Numbered from the stretch's first letter, positions 41,187-50,751 are shown. The stretch: 64,000 bases of DNA from Corynebacterium glyciniphilum AJ 3170 (GCF_000626675.1 NZ_CP006842.1:2232001-2296000); one strand, 5' to 3'. The notes: generated from the letters alone by a model not told the origin. Numbers and translations: made by a program.

Positions 41187-42599
41187 ATGACCGCACCGCC
41201 CGAGAACTCCTCCCTGCAACGCACCATGTCGTCACGACATCTCGTGATGATCGCGCTGGGCGGAGTGATTGGATCCGGGCTCTTCGTCTCCTCGGGCTAC
41301 ACCATCGACCATGCCGGCCCCCTCGGTGCGGTGATCGCCTACGGCATCGGCGCACTGGTCGCATGGCTGGTGATGACCTGTCTCGGGGAGCTGGCCGTGG
41401 TCTACCCCGTGTCCGGTGGATTCCACGTGTACGCCACCCGTAACCTCGGCCCTGCCTGGGGGTTCACCACAGCCTGGTTGTACTGGCTGTGCTGGGCAGT
41501 GGCGTTGGGCAGCGAATTCACGGCCATCGGCATCCTGATGCAGCGGTGGTTCCCTGATATCCCGGTCTGGGTGTGGTGCGTGGTCTTCGCCATCGTCCTG
41601 TTCACCCTCAACGCCATCTCCTCACGGGTCTTCGGCGAGTCGGAGTTCTGGCTGTCACTGATCAAGGTCATCGCCGTCGTGGCGTTGATCGTGGTCGGCG
41701 CAGCGTCCATCGTCGGCATCAACCCGCTGACGGACGATGGTGCACTCGGACTCGGTAACTTCGACACCCCCGACGGCCTGCTCCCCACCGGCATCGGCGG
41801 CATCCTGATCACCACCCTGGCCGTGTTCTACGCTTTCTCCGGTACCGAGCTGATCGGCGTCGCCGCCGGGGAGACGAAGGACCCGGAGAAGACGATTCCG
41901 CGGGCGATCCGTACCGCCGTCCTACGGCTGACCGTCTTCTTCATCGGTGCGATCGCCGTCATCGCGACAATCATCCCCTACTCCCGGGCGGGGTTGGACG
42001 AAAGTCCCTTCGTCACCGTCTTTGATGTCGTGGGACTACCGAGCATGGGTGACGTGATGAACTTCGTGATCATCACTGCGCTCCTGTCCGCAGGCAACTC
42101 CGGATTATTCTCCTGCACCCGCATGCTGCATTCCCTGGCATCCGAAGGGCAGGCGCCGAAAGCGCTGGCACGGACGACGGGACGCGGCATCCCGATGCTG
42201 GCACTGTGCGTATCCATGCTCGGTGGTCTGGCCTCACTGCTGTCCAGTGTCGTCGCTCCAGGGAGCCTGTTCATCGCCCTGGTGTCGGTAGCCGGGTTCG
42301 CGGTAGTCGCGGTGTGGATCGCCATCGCCGCCTCCCAGATCGCTTTCCGTCGCCGCTTCACCGCCGCGGGTGGACGCGTCGCCGACCTCGCGTACCACTC
42401 ACCCCTGTTTCCCTGGGTACCCGGTGCGGCGTTGGTGCTGCTGGTGATCTCCCTGATCGGGGTAGGATTCGATCCCTCACAGCGTGCGTCGCTGTACTTC
42501 GGCGTGCCATTCACGGTGGCGTGCCTTGCGTACTACCGCTGGCGGCACGGCCCCGGAGTATTCCGCCCGGCAACCATTGCAACCACGGCAACCACATAG
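41187..42599 (+). CDS. mmuP: APC-family amino acid permease, probably S-methylmethionine permease
   Basis: 470 residues with 12 membrane segments. Amino-acid transporter signature: SRHLVMIALGGVIGSGLFVS and AWLVMTCLGELAVVYPVSGG in the first helices, FYAFSGTELIGVAAGETKDP with PRAIRTAVLRL in the middle, and GNSGLFSCTRMLHSLASEGQ. It belongs to the MmuP/LysP/GabP branch. The assignment to S-methylmethionine rests on the shared promoter with the homocysteine methyltransferase gene. The ATG at 41187 is preferred because the 59-codon upstream extension runs antisense through mmuM. Confidence 0.85.
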   Translation: MTAPPENSSLQRTMSSRHLVMIALGGVIGSGLFVSSGYTIDHAGPLGAVIAYGIGALVAWLVMTCLGELAVVYPVSGGFHVYATRNLGPAWGFTTAWLYWLCWAVALGSEFTAIGILMQRWFPDIPVWVWCVVFAIVLFTLNAISSRVFGESEFWLSLIKVIAVVALIVVGAASIVGINPLTDDGALGLGNFDTPDGLLPTGIGGILITTLAVFYAFSGTELIGVAAGETKDPEKTIPRAIRTAVLRLTVFFIGAIAVIATIIPYSRAGLDESPFVTVFDVVGLPSMGDVMNFVIITALLSAGNSGLFSCTRMLHSLASEGQAPKALARTTGRGIPMLALCVSMLGGLASLLSSVVAPGSLFIALVSVAGFAVVAVWIAIAASQIAFRRRFTAAGGRVADLAYHSPLFPWVPGAALVLLVISLIGVGFDPSQRASLYFGVPFTVACLAYYRWRHGPGVFRPATIATTATT

Positions 42600-42617
42600 T
42601 CTTGGTAGCGTGAACGG

Positions 42618-43475
42618 ATGTCCTCTCCGTCGGCCCGGTCACGAGCCCTGGACCTGGTTGCCGCCGTGCGCGACCATCCGGATCAGCGCCGCGCATTGAT
42701 GATGTCCCTGTACGAGGATTCCTCACGCGAACGTCCTCCCCGCCTTCCGTACCGACGGGCGGCACTGGCATTCATGGACTGGCAGGTCCACCGAGGTCTC
42801 CTCGACCCGGCCACCGGAAGCCCATGGTGGCGTGCGGTCAATGAGTCACTGCTCCTCGACACCGCGGAGGCCCGGAGCCTGGACTCGGAGCATGGCGCGA
42901 CGCCCTCCTGCCCACCAGTCGGTCTCGGGATGGAATTCATCCGGGCCCCCTCAGCTCAGACGTGGTACCGCGCCCACAACGCGTCCGTCGTCTCCGCCTA
43001 TCTCCGGCATGCCGACCTGGCGGTGACCGAGACTCGGGCGGAGCGGTTCTTCATCAACCTCGTACTGGTCCGCGTCCTGTACGCTCATGCCCTGGTGACG
43101 GCTCCTCGAATGGCGTTGGGGTGGTGCCACCCTCTCTCCCCGCTGCTCGGCGATCCCAGACTGGGGATGACCGGTATCTTCCTGTCCCTGTCCCGCGTCC
43201 TCCCTGACCGCTACCCCTTACGAGGCCCGCTTGAGGTCTACACCGCCGCTGAGCACAGCGTCGGAAGATTCCTCGACGTAGGAATGATCACTCCCCGGCT
43301 CCGGGACCTTTACGCCTGGTCGGCAGACGAGCTGCGGCAACCGGCTCTGAATGATCTGCTCACCGACGGAGTCCCGAGCTACGCCTGGCTCCCCACGGAT
43401 TCGGCTCCGTGGCTGCCGACGCCGACCCGGTTGGACCGGCTGGCCCGACGGCTCCTTCCACCGCAGTCGGAATGA
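42618..43475 (+). CDS. Conserved hypothetical protein
   Basis: 285 residues, soluble and alpha-helical in character, rich in Arg, Trp and Pro. Recognisable landmarks are RRAALAFMDWQVHRGLLDP, SPWWRAVNESLLLDTAEAR, GMEFIRAPSAQTWYRAHNAS and a helical middle RFFINLVLVRVLYAHALVTA. No catalytic motif, signal peptide or membrane segment was recognised and the family is unknown. It begins 18 bases after mmuP, possibly in the same transcript, and is convergent with the amidase gene. Confidence 0.7.
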   Translation: MSSPSARSRALDLVAAVRDHPDQRRALMMSLYEDSSRERPPRLPYRRAALAFMDWQVHRGLLDPATGSPWWRAVNESLLLDTAEARSLDSEHGATPSCPPVGLGMEFIRAPSAQTWYRAHNASVVSAYLRHADLAVTETRAERFFINLVLVRVLYAHALVTAPRMALGWCHPLSPLLGDPRLGMTGIFLSLSRVLPDRYPLRGPLEVYTAAEHSVGRFLDVGMITPRLRDLYAWSADELRQPALNDLLTDGVPSYAWLPTDSAPWLPTPTRLDRLARRLLPPQSE

Positions 43476-43493
43476 ACGGGGATGCCTCAGCCG

Positions 43494-44921
43494 TCACCGC
43501 GCGTGGGGGTGCTCCCAGGGCAGAGCACGCTCCAGAACGAACCCGGCGCGGAACACGGCCTGTTGATCGTAGGCGTTGCCCACCAGTTGGATCCCCGTGG
43601 GAACGCCGCTGTCGCCAACGCCGGACGGTACAGCCAGTGCCGGGTGCCGGTTGGCGATGTTGAAGGGTACCGCCATGAAATCAGCCCAGTAGTGCTGACC
43701 GTGGTTGTCGACGGACACAGTGGGAGCGTGCGCCGGCATCGCACTGCGCGTCGTCACGGGGGTGACAAGCACACTGGCCCCCTCGAGCAGTCGTGCCAGG
43801 CTCCGCCGTATGTCGGATTCCCGGGCGAATGTCTGGTAGAGCGGCATCCTCGACGCCGCAGCCAGCGTGTGGTCGATGAACTGGACGATGTACGGCGACA
43901 CCGCGGCACCGGAACGCTCGATCTGGTCGGCCATTCCGGGCGCCAGGGTATGGCCGTAGTGCGCCATCGCCACGGCCATGATCTCGCTGGTGTCCCAGCA
44001 CGGTTCCCGGTACTCGATGGTGGCGCCGTTGTGGCGCAGGGCATCGGCTGCCGACTCCACGCCATCGAGGATGTCGTCGTCTACCGCGTAGTCCCCGAGC
44101 CGCCGGGACACCACGATGCGCTGGCCCTCGACGCTCCAGCCGCCGGCGGGTTCGGTGACTGGACCGAAGGGCACGCTGTGCGGATCGTCGGGATGCTGGC
44201 CGGCGATGATGTTGTGCATCATCAGCGTGTCCCCCACTGTACGGGCCATCGCGGAATCACTGCGGTACCAGTCCATGGTCGAAGGGTGTAGTCCGGGGAC
44301 GACACCGTAGGGCGCCTTGTACCCGACGACACCGCAGAAGGACGCCGGGATCCGGGTGGATCCTCCGATGTCCGATCCCGTAGCCAGTGGCGCGTACCCG
44401 GCGGCTAATGCCGCCCCCGATCCACCGGACGATCCACCGGGTGTGCAGTCCAGGTTGTAGGGGTTGCGAGTGACACCGTGTGCCAGGGACTCCGTCATCG
44501 TAGCTGCGCAGAATTCGGGGTTCGTGGTCCGGGCGATCGGGATCGCCCCGGCGGCGCGCAGCCGGGCGACGACCGGATGATCACGATCAGCGCGTACAGC
44601 GGTCGCGGGCACCGCCTGGTCCACCCGGTGCCCGGCAAGCGCGTGCTTCTCCTTGACCAGGACCGGGACCCCGAGCAGCGGACGATGCCGAACGACGTCG
44701 GCTAGACCTGCCTCCGCGTCCCAGGTCGCATCCGCCTGTTCAGCGGCGATGAGTGCCTCGTCATCCAACATCTGTGTCACTGCATTGAGGTCGCCGTCGA
44801 GCCGGCGCACACGGTCCAGCTGTCCTGCGATGACGTCACTGGGGCGGGCGGTACGGTCGCCGTACCGTACCAACAGTTCCGCGGCGGTCCACGTGCTGTT
44901 ACACGTGCTGTTATTCGACAT
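43494..44921 (-). CDS. Amidase-signature family hydrolase
   Basis: 475 residues with the Ser-Ser-Lys triad of the amidase signature: Lys90 in GVPVLVKEKHALAG, the cis-Ser in TPGGSSGGSGAALAAG and nucleophile Ser188 in TGSDIGGSTRIPASFCG. The C-terminal part (VTRSAMPAHAP, NIANRHPALAVPSGVGDSGV) is typical for amidases of the AtzF/6-aminohexanoate-cyclic-dimer type. It hydrolyses a carboxamide; the substrate is unknown. It overlaps the SSS transporter by 11 bases and is the last gene of the minus-strand operon that begins at 48002. Confidence 0.9.
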   Translation of the reverse strand: MSNNSTCNSTWTAAELLVRYGDRTARPSDVIAGQLDRVRRLDGDLNAVTQMLDDEALIAAEQADATWDAEAGLADVVRHRPLLGVPVLVKEKHALAGHRVDQAVPATAVRADRDHPVVARLRAAGAIPIARTTNPEFCAATMTESLAHGVTRNPYNLDCTPGGSSGGSGAALAAGYAPLATGSDIGGSTRIPASFCGVVGYKAPYGVVPGLHPSTMDWYRSDSAMARTVGDTLMMHNIIAGQHPDDPHSVPFGPVTEPAGGWSVEGQRIVVSRRLGDYAVDDDILDGVESAADALRHNGATIEYREPCWDTSEIMAVAMAHYGHTLAPGMADQIERSGAAVSPYIVQFIDHTLAAASRMPLYQTFARESDIRRSLARLLEGASVLVTPVTTRSAMPAHAPTVSVDNHGQHYWADFMAVPFNIANRHPALAVPSGVGDSGVPTGIQLVGNAYDQQAVFRAGFVLERALPWEHPHAR

Positions 44922-46467
44922 CCGGCTGCACCTCCGACGGACTGGCGGACCGTGACCGGGAAGCCCGGTAGCGACTGGAGTAGGACGAAGGAGCGGAGCC
45001 CGCTGATCCCGGCGACACCGGCGGGAAACCGCGTACCGCGCGGGGGCTCAGGCGCTCGGGCACCTCCGGTCTGCTGGTGGTCGGCGTTGCCGCGGACACC
45101 ATCACCACCACGGCAATATTCGCCAGGAGCCCCAGTACTCCTGGGTTGATGCCCCACACGGAGATCCCGCTGAAGGTGCACACGATGACGATCACCACGC
45201 CCACAGTGAGTCCGGAGAGCAGGCCAGTGGCGTTGACTCTGGTTGTCCTCGTGCAGGACAGAATGTTCACCGGCGCCAGCTGGGTCAGGCCAGCGTAGGT
45301 GAGCAGGTAGAGATTGGCCATCAGGTCCGGCCGTGCCAGGGACAGGCCCAGCGACAGCAACAGCACCAGACCAGCTGCCATACGACCGACCGTCAGCTGG
45401 CGGTGGTCCGATGTCGAAGCCGGCACGAGGTTCGATGAGATCAGCGTGGCGATGGACAGCACGCAGTGGGCGGCGGGGACGATGGCGCAGGAGATCCCGG
45501 CGATCAGCACGCATCCCATCAGCCAGCCCGGCAGTGAGTCTGCCGCGAGGGACAGGATGGCGGAATTTTCCTCCCCGTCCCCGACGACGACGTAGCGTGC
45601 GGCGTAGAACCCGATGACGATGGGAATGAACGTCGCCAACGTGTACAGCGGCAGCATCACGTGGTTCTTCGAGACGGCTCTGGACTTGTTCGCCGACAAC
45701 ACGGCGGGCCAACTTTCCGGCAGAGTCATCGCCCCGAGGCCGATGCCGCTGACGATGACGCTGGTGATGAACCAGATGATGCCGTAGGTGCCGGTGCCGG
45801 ACTGGACGGTGAACAGCTCCTGCGCTTGATCCATCACTCCGCCGATACCGCCGTCGCCGACGTAACTGACGAGGACACCGGCTAGAACCACGACGAGAGC
45901 GACAACCATCGCCACATCCTTGAAGTAGGCCACGGTGGCTACGCCGCGAAGGCCTGCCCAGGCCACGAACAGGAGGATGAGGATTGTGGAGACCACCATG
46001 CTCGCCGTTCCTGCCGATTTGTTTCCGGTGGCGAAGGAGACCATCGTGCCGAGACCGACGATCTGCACCTGCACGATCGGCATGAAGAAAACCACACAAA
46101 CCACGGCGACGACCTTCCCCAGTAGCGGGCTACGGAACTGGTGGCCGGCCATGTCTGCGTTGGTGTGGTAGTTGAAGACCTTGCCGAGCTTCCAGATCAC
46201 CGGGCCGATGAGGAACATGCCGACATATCCGAGGACCAGGTACGCCGGCAGGTACGTGGCGGATACCCCTCCCAGAACGGTCAGTCCGGACATCCCGAGG
46301 AAGGTGAAGCTGGTGAAAATCGCACCGGCCTGGAGGAAGAAGGTCGTCAGACTACTCATTCCCCGGTTGCCGATGGACCACCCGGTGTGGGTGTTGAGGG
46401 ACTGTCGTCGTCCCATGAACGCGAGGGCCGCGATCAGTGCGATCCCGATGACTGTCGCCGCGATCAT
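44911..46467 (-). CDS. Sodium:solute symporter (SSS) family transporter
   Basis: 518 residues with about 12-13 membrane segments. SSS motifs include SIGNRGMSSLTTFFLQAGAI near the N-terminus, LGMSGLTVLGGVSATYLPAY, NYHTNADMAGHQFRSPLLGK and the middle region IGLGAMTLPESWPAVLSANK. The nearest functional types are pantothenate/monocarboxylate or purine/allantoin-type sodium symporters. The ATG overlaps the stop of a DUF3311 gene by four bases, a common pairing in which the small protein accompanies the symporter. The context with two amide hydrolases suggests import of an amide or ureido compound. Confidence 0.9.
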   Translation of the reverse strand: MIAATVIGIALIAALAFMGRRQSLNTHTGWSIGNRGMSSLTTFFLQAGAIFTSFTFLGMSGLTVLGGVSATYLPAYLVLGYVGMFLIGPVIWKLGKVFNYHTNADMAGHQFRSPLLGKVVAVVCVVFFMPIVQVQIVGLGTMVSFATGNKSAGTASMVVSTILILLFVAWAGLRGVATVAYFKDVAMVVALVVVLAGVLVSYVGDGGIGGVMDQAQELFTVQSGTGTYGIIWFITSVIVSGIGLGAMTLPESWPAVLSANKSRAVSKNHVMLPLYTLATFIPIVIGFYAARYVVVGDGEENSAILSLAADSLPGWLMGCVLIAGISCAIVPAAHCVLSIATLISSNLVPASTSDHRQLTVGRMAAGLVLLLSLGLSLARPDLMANLYLLTYAGLTQLAPVNILSCTRTTRVNATGLLSGLTVGVVIVIVCTFSGISVWGINPGVLGLLANIAVVVMVSAATPTTSRPEVPERLSPRAVRGFPPVSPGSAGSAPSSYSSRYRASRSRSASPSEVQPDVE

Positions 46468-46712
46468 GCGGTGGCCTCCGTAGTGGTCGTGTCCGTGTCG
46501 TATTCACCGGGAATCTCGTCGGCGAGTTCCGGTTCGTGCCGGTAGAGCAGGCCCAGGATCACGGTGGTGAGGATCGCCCAGCCGCCGACCCAGAGCACCA
46601 TCACCGGTAGACCGAGGATCAGCGTCGGGGTGTTGATGAAGGGAAACACCGGTGTCAGTACGAGGGCCAGCACCGGGAAGGCCAGAAGCCAATGTTGTGG
46701 TGTCAGATGCAC
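46464..46712 (-). CDS. DUF3311 small membrane protein
   Basis: 82 residues with two membrane segments (HWLLAFPVLALVLTPVF and PVMVLWVGGWAILTTVILGL) and the NTPTLILGLP motif between them, then an acidic tail. DUF3311 proteins are almost always encoded next to SSS transporters and are presumed accessory subunits. Coupled by ATGA to the symporter gene and seven bases downstream of the M20 hydrolase stop. Confidence 0.85.
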   Translation of the reverse strand: MHLTPQHWLLAFPVLALVLTPVFPFINTPTLILGLPVMVLWVGGWAILTTVILGLLYRHEPELADEIPGEYDTDTTTTEATA

Positions 46713-46718
46713 AGCGGC

Positions 46719-48002
46719 CTACCTTTCTGCGGAATGGAGGGGTTCGCCAGGGGCGACGTCATCGAGAGCTCCGTCAAGAAGTCTGGTGACGACACCGGTG
46801 AGTACGTCGAGACCTCGGAGCATGTCATCATCGGTGGAGAATTCACGTTCGCAGTGCGATACCCCACCGACGGACGGGATGAACATCATCACCGACGGCG
46901 CGATCCGGTTCATCGCCACCGAGTCGTGGCCGGCCATAGTCTCCAATCTGCGTACGTCCACACCGACGTCCGCGGCAGCCTTCTCGGTCAGCTCGACTCC
47001 GGCGAGGGGGAAACGTTGAATGTCGCGGACGTCGAAATCCTCGGTACCGATCGCGATGTCCCGCTCCTCGGCGATCCGGGCGATGCCGTCGAGCAACGTC
47101 CGCCGTGCCGAAAGGACATCATCGACGGTGCGGGCACGCAGGTCGATGACAAACCGGACCTCCCGAGGTACGACGATCGGGGAGTTGGGTTCGACATGGA
47201 GTTCGCCTACCGAGGTGACGATGGACTCATCGTCGTAGTCATGGACGATGTCCTCAGTCATGACGACTATCTTTGCCGCGGCGACGAGGGCGTCGTGGCG
47301 GTCTGCCATCACGGTCGCCCCGGTGTGTGACTGCTCTCCGGCGACGGTGACGACGAGTTTCTGGGTGTACCAGCTCTGAGTTACTGCACCGATGGCGGTG
47401 TCGTCCCGTTCGAGCAGACGGCCCTGTTCGATGTGGATCTCGGCGTAGGCGGCGACCACCGGAGCCGGATCACTTCCCAGGCAGTCAATGGATTCAAGCG
47501 CCTCACGGACGGTGACGCCCTTGACGTCGGTGACGGCGAGCAGCTGGTCACGGTCCATGATCCCGGCCATCCCCGAGCTCCCCATGATGGACGGGGCAAA
47601 GCGCGCCCCTTCCTCGTTGAACCAGTCGACAACGGTGAGGTTGTGGTGGGGGGTAATCCTGTGAGCCCGGACATCACGGTTGACCCTGGCGGCCGCGTGG
47701 AGCGAGGCGACAACGCCGTACGTTCCGTCGAACCGTCCTCCCAGTGGCTGACTGTCCAGGTGGGATCCGGTGAGCACACTGGGCGCCCCCTGGAACCAGC
47801 GGTAGGTGGCGTACTGGTTCCCGAGGCCGTCGATTGTGACGGTCATCCCCAGTTCCCGGGCACGGCGGCGGAACCAGGCACGGACATCCCCGTGCTCCTT
47901 CGTCCCCGCCTGCCGGTCGATTCCTCCCGCCGGCGTGGCGCCGTAGCCGGTGGTGTGGTGAAAATCTGCGAGGAAACTCTCATCGGTGGTGTCTTCTGTC
48001 AT
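46719..48002 (-). CDS. M20-type amidohydrolase: N-carbamoyl amino acid hydrolase / beta-ureidopropionase / allantoate amidohydrolase family
   Basis: 427 residues. The bimetal site is in GSHLDSQPLGGRFDGTYGV (His, bridging Asp), WFNEEGARFAPSIMGSSGMA (Glu pair) and AYAEIHIEQGRLLE (His). MAGHDSVAMNRIAPSVMMFI carries the C-terminal metal His region (GHD). VTVAGEQSHTGATVMADRHD is the lid domain with substrate-binding His. Members cleave N-carbamoyl-amino acids, N-carbamoyl-beta-alanine or allantoate, releasing ammonia and CO2. The nearby omega-aminotransferase and MmsA favour N-carbamoyl-beta-alanine. First gene of the four-gene operon, divergent from a PucR-type regulator. Confidence 0.88.
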   Translation of the reverse strand: MTEDTTDESFLADFHHTTGYGATPAGGIDRQAGTKEHGDVRAWFRRRARELGMTVTIDGLGNQYATYRWFQGAPSVLTGSHLDSQPLGGRFDGTYGVVASLHAAARVNRDVRAHRITPHHNLTVVDWFNEEGARFAPSIMGSSGMAGIMDRDQLLAVTDVKGVTVREALESIDCLGSDPAPVVAAYAEIHIEQGRLLERDDTAIGAVTQSWYTQKLVVTVAGEQSHTGATVMADRHDALVAAAKIVVMTEDIVHDYDDESIVTSVGELHVEPNSPIVVPREVRFVIDLRARTVDDVLSARRTLLDGIARIAEERDIAIGTEDFDVRDIQRFPLAGVELTEKAAADVGVDVRRLETMAGHDSVAMNRIAPSVMMFIPSVGGVSHCEREFSTDDDMLRGLDVLTGVVTRLLDGALDDVAPGEPLHSAER

Positions 48003-48234
48003 GACCGCTCGCTTTCCCTGGTGCGGTTAGTGGGTGCTTCGCCCGGTTGTCAGTCGTTTTCCCGGAGCAAGTGTAAGCATGTGACTGTGATGCGGACCAT
48101 AGTCACCGTGCACTCGGTTTCATCTCATATATTGTGCATCGAGCACATGATGCGAGGTCCAGAGGCCGAGAAGTGCCGCGTGCCTCTGGGCGTGATGCAC
48201 TACATTGCCCAGAGAGCTCGGGGTACCGTGAGGT
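48003..48234. promoter_or_regulatory. Divergent control region, amidohydrolase operon / CdaR-like regulator
   Basis: 232 bp with two inverted repeats. GTGACT (48081-48086) pairs with AGTCAC (48101-48106). TGTGC (48133-48137) pairs with GCACA (48143-48147) inside an A+T-rich stretch. Either could bind the divergent PucR-type regulator. Confidence 0.4.
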
Positions 48235-49383
48235 ATGGACGTCTTCGATCTGGACCGTGAACACAGTCGCGACCGGTGGCGGTCACTGCTGGAGGAGCTG
48301 GCCGAACTCGAGGAACAGTTGTCCGTGGAGTTCATGGAACAGATTCAGCGTGGCGCGCGCTACTACGACGGAATTCCGGAACTGCAGGACCTGTGGGACA
48401 ACGCGGTCCTGGCCTTCCGCTACCTCATCACCGCACTTCTCGACCGTCCGATGAGCGAAGATCTCGCCTCATTTCCCGCCGGCGTCGGTGCCCGACGAGC
48501 CAGGCAGCGGATCTCTCTGGAGAATGTCAGCTCGGCGGTTCGTACCGACTTCCCCATCATCTGGTCGGTACTGTTGCGATGCGCCCGGGACCGTGGCGAT
48601 CTGGTGGTGCTTGCGCTCCACACCGAGGAACTCTGGAGCGTGGTCGACCGCTTCGTGGTGGCTATCCAACGTGGTTATCTCGACGAAAGCCTGATCATGG
48701 CACGTTCTGACGTGATTGAACAGCAACGGAGTCTGGCCACCATATTCACGGACACCACGGCAACCTCTGCCGACCTCGAGCATGCTGCCCTGGTACTCGG
48801 TATCGACAACGACGCCACATTCTGGGTTCTCGGCACGGCGGACGAGGACGACATGGGTACCGTCGCGGAACGTCTCGAACGCCGTTCAATCAGCGTGGTC
48901 GAACACGCCCGTTACGGTGGAGGCCTTCTCCTCGCCGGCACGGGCCCGTGGCTGGACGACGATGCCCTGGCCACCGACGTTCTCGACGGGATCCCGGGAG
49001 CGGCGCATCCCAGGCCCGTCACGCTGAGCGGTGTCGTCGCGGCAACGGCGACCGTACAGATGCTCGTCTCGCTCGGTCAGGAAGCGGCAACGCTACGACG
49101 GTCCTGGGCCGGGTTGTCGATCCGGCAGCTGGCGACTGTCGAGGCTGACTTGCGCGACGTCGTGCTCGGTCCACTCGAAGGCGTCCCGGACAGAGACACC
49201 ATCGTCAAGACGGTACTTGCCTACGCCAACACTGGGTCGTTCGCTGCAACCTCGGCGGCGTTGTACTGTCACCGGAACACTGTTCTCAACCGCGTCAGGA
49301 AGTTCGAGGAGGTGACCAAAATTGACCTGCGCCACCCCCGTTCCCTGGCCCTGGTACAGCTGTGCCTCCTCCCGCCTGGCTGA
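48235..49383 (+). CDS. PucR/CdaR-type transcriptional regulator without PucR N-domain
   Basis: 382 residues. The N-terminal helical region (EELAELEEQLSVEFMEQIQR through DLVVLALHTEELWSVVDRFV) resembles the RsbR/histidine-kinase-like sensor part of such regulators. A GGDEF-like/CdaR middle follows, and the C-terminal HTH_30 is FAATSAALYCHRNTVLNRVR. It is divergent from the amidohydrolase-symporter operon and most likely controls it. The stop is nine bases from the convergent aminotransferase gene. Confidence 0.85.
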   Translation: MDVFDLDREHSRDRWRSLLEELAELEEQLSVEFMEQIQRGARYYDGIPELQDLWDNAVLAFRYLITALLDRPMSEDLASFPAGVGARRARQRISLENVSSAVRTDFPIIWSVLLRCARDRGDLVVLALHTEELWSVVDRFVVAIQRGYLDESLIMARSDVIEQQRSLATIFTDTTATSADLEHAALVLGIDNDATFWVLGTADEDDMGTVAERLERRSISVVEHARYGGGLLLAGTGPWLDDDALATDVLDGIPGAAHPRPVTLSGVVAATATVQMLVSLGQEAATLRRSWAGLSIRQLATVEADLRDVVLGPLEGVPDRDTIVKTVLAYANTGSFAATSAALYCHRNTVLNRVRKFEEVTKIDLRHPRSLALVQLCLLPPG

Positions 49384-49392
49384 GGTCTGCTC

Positions 49393-50751
49393 TCACTTCA
49401 CGTACTGGTCCAGCAAACCCAACGCCTCGTCCGTGATCTGCAACCCCCGCACCAGCTCCTCCTCCGAAATCACCAACGGCGGAGCGACATGCACCCTGTT
49501 GAAATGCATAAACGGCCACAACCCCCGGACCTTACACGCCGCAGCAAACTCCACCATCGGCGCATTAGCCTCACCAGCAGCGTTAAACGGCACCAACGGC
49601 TCCCTAGACTCCCGATCACGCACCAACTCAATCGCCCAGAACAACCCAACCCCCCGCACCGCGCCGACCACCGGGTGACGCTGGGCAAGATCCTCCACAA
49701 ACGGACGCACCACACGCTCCCCCAGGTCCCGCACCCGCTCCAGGACCCCGTCGTCCTCCATCACACGCAACGACTCAACACCCACGGCACACGCCAACGG
49801 ATGCCCCGAATACGTCAACCCACCCGGGAACGCCCGATGTGCGAAGGTTTCCCGGATCGCATCACTGATCACCACACCACCCAACGGCACATACCCCGAA
49901 TTCACCCCCTTGGCGAAGCTGATCAGATCCGGTGTGACATCCCAGTTATCCACCGCGAACCACTGCCCGGTCCGACCGAACCCGGCCATGACCTCATCAG
50001 CGATATATACGATGCCATAGCGGTCACAGATCTCCCGCACACCAGCCAGATACCCCGGAGGAGGCACGAGAATACCGTTAGTGCCCACCACGGTCTCCAT
50101 GATGATCGCCGCAATCGTACCCGCACCCTCCAGAATGATCTGCTGCTCCAACTGCTCCAGAGCCCGATCCGACTCCTCCTGCGGACTGGAGGAATAGAAC
50201 GGCGAACGGTAATCATACGGCCCGAAGAAATGCACCACCGACGAATCCGACGGCTCATTAGCCCACCGCCGCGGATCCCCGGTCATACTGATCGCCGTCG
50301 ACGTCGACCCGTGATACGAACGGTACATACTCATCACCTTGCGTCGCCCGGTATGCACCCGCGCCATACGCACCGCATTCTCATTGGCCTCAGCACCACC
50401 ATTGGTGAAGAACACGTGGTTGAGATCCCCCGGCGCCACCGCCGCGATCATCGCCGCCAGCTGCGACCGGGCGTCATTGGCAAACGCCGGGGCAACCGTG
50501 ACCAACCGGTCAGCCTGATCCTTAATCGCCGACACCAACCGCGGATGCTGATGGCCCAGATTGGTGTACACCAGCTGCGAGGCGAAATCGAGATAGTCAT
50601 TGCCCTCATAGTCAGTGAACACCGCCCCCGAGGCAGACTTCACCGGCACCGGGGCGATCTCATCCTGGGCCGACCAGGAATGAAACACATGGGCCTTGTC
50701 CATCGCCCGGATCTCAGCACCGGTGGTCGGACGGGACGGAAACACACTCAT
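49393..50751 (-). CDS. Class III omega-aminotransferase (beta-alanine:pyruvate type)
   Basis: 452 residues from ATG 50751. PLP fold type I, class III: FFTNGGAEANENAVRMAR, MYRSYHGSTSTAISMTGDPR, the cofactor Asp in YIADEVMAGFGRTG and the Schiff-base Lys in LISFAKGVNSGYVPLGG. The sequence is closest to beta-alanine:pyruvate / omega-amino acid:pyruvate enzymes. It lies 34 bases after the mmsA stop in one operon, which fits conversion of beta-alanine to malonate semialdehyde. The antisense strand is open for 428 codons, a sign of strongly biased codon use and probably high expression. Confidence 0.9.
   Translation of the reverse strand: MSVFPSRPTTGAEIRAMDKAHVFHSWSAQDEIAPVPVKSASGAVFTDYEGNDYLDFASQLVYTNLGHQHPRLVSAIKDQADRLVTVAPAFANDARSQLAAMIAAVAPGDLNHVFFTNGGAEANENAVRMARVHTGRRKVMSMYRSYHGSTSTAISMTGDPRRWANEPSDSSVVHFFGPYDYRSPFYSSSPQEESDRALEQLEQQIILEGAGTIAAIIMETVVGTNGILVPPPGYLAGVREICDRYGIVYIADEVMAGFGRTGQWFAVDNWDVTPDLISFAKGVNSGYVPLGGVVISDAIRETFAHRAFPGGLTYSGHPLACAVGVESLRVMEDDGVLERVRDLGERVVRPFVEDLAQRHPVVGAVRGVGLFWAIELVRDRESREPLVPFNAAGEANAPMVEFAAACKVRGLWPFMHFNRVHVAPPLVISEEELVRGLQITDEALGLLDQYVK

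Noticed and set aside
44777..46099. 440-codon minus-strand frame overlapping the SSS transporter
   Set aside because: Arg/His/Gly-rich alternative frame of a gene whose correct frame shows SSS motifs and membrane segments.
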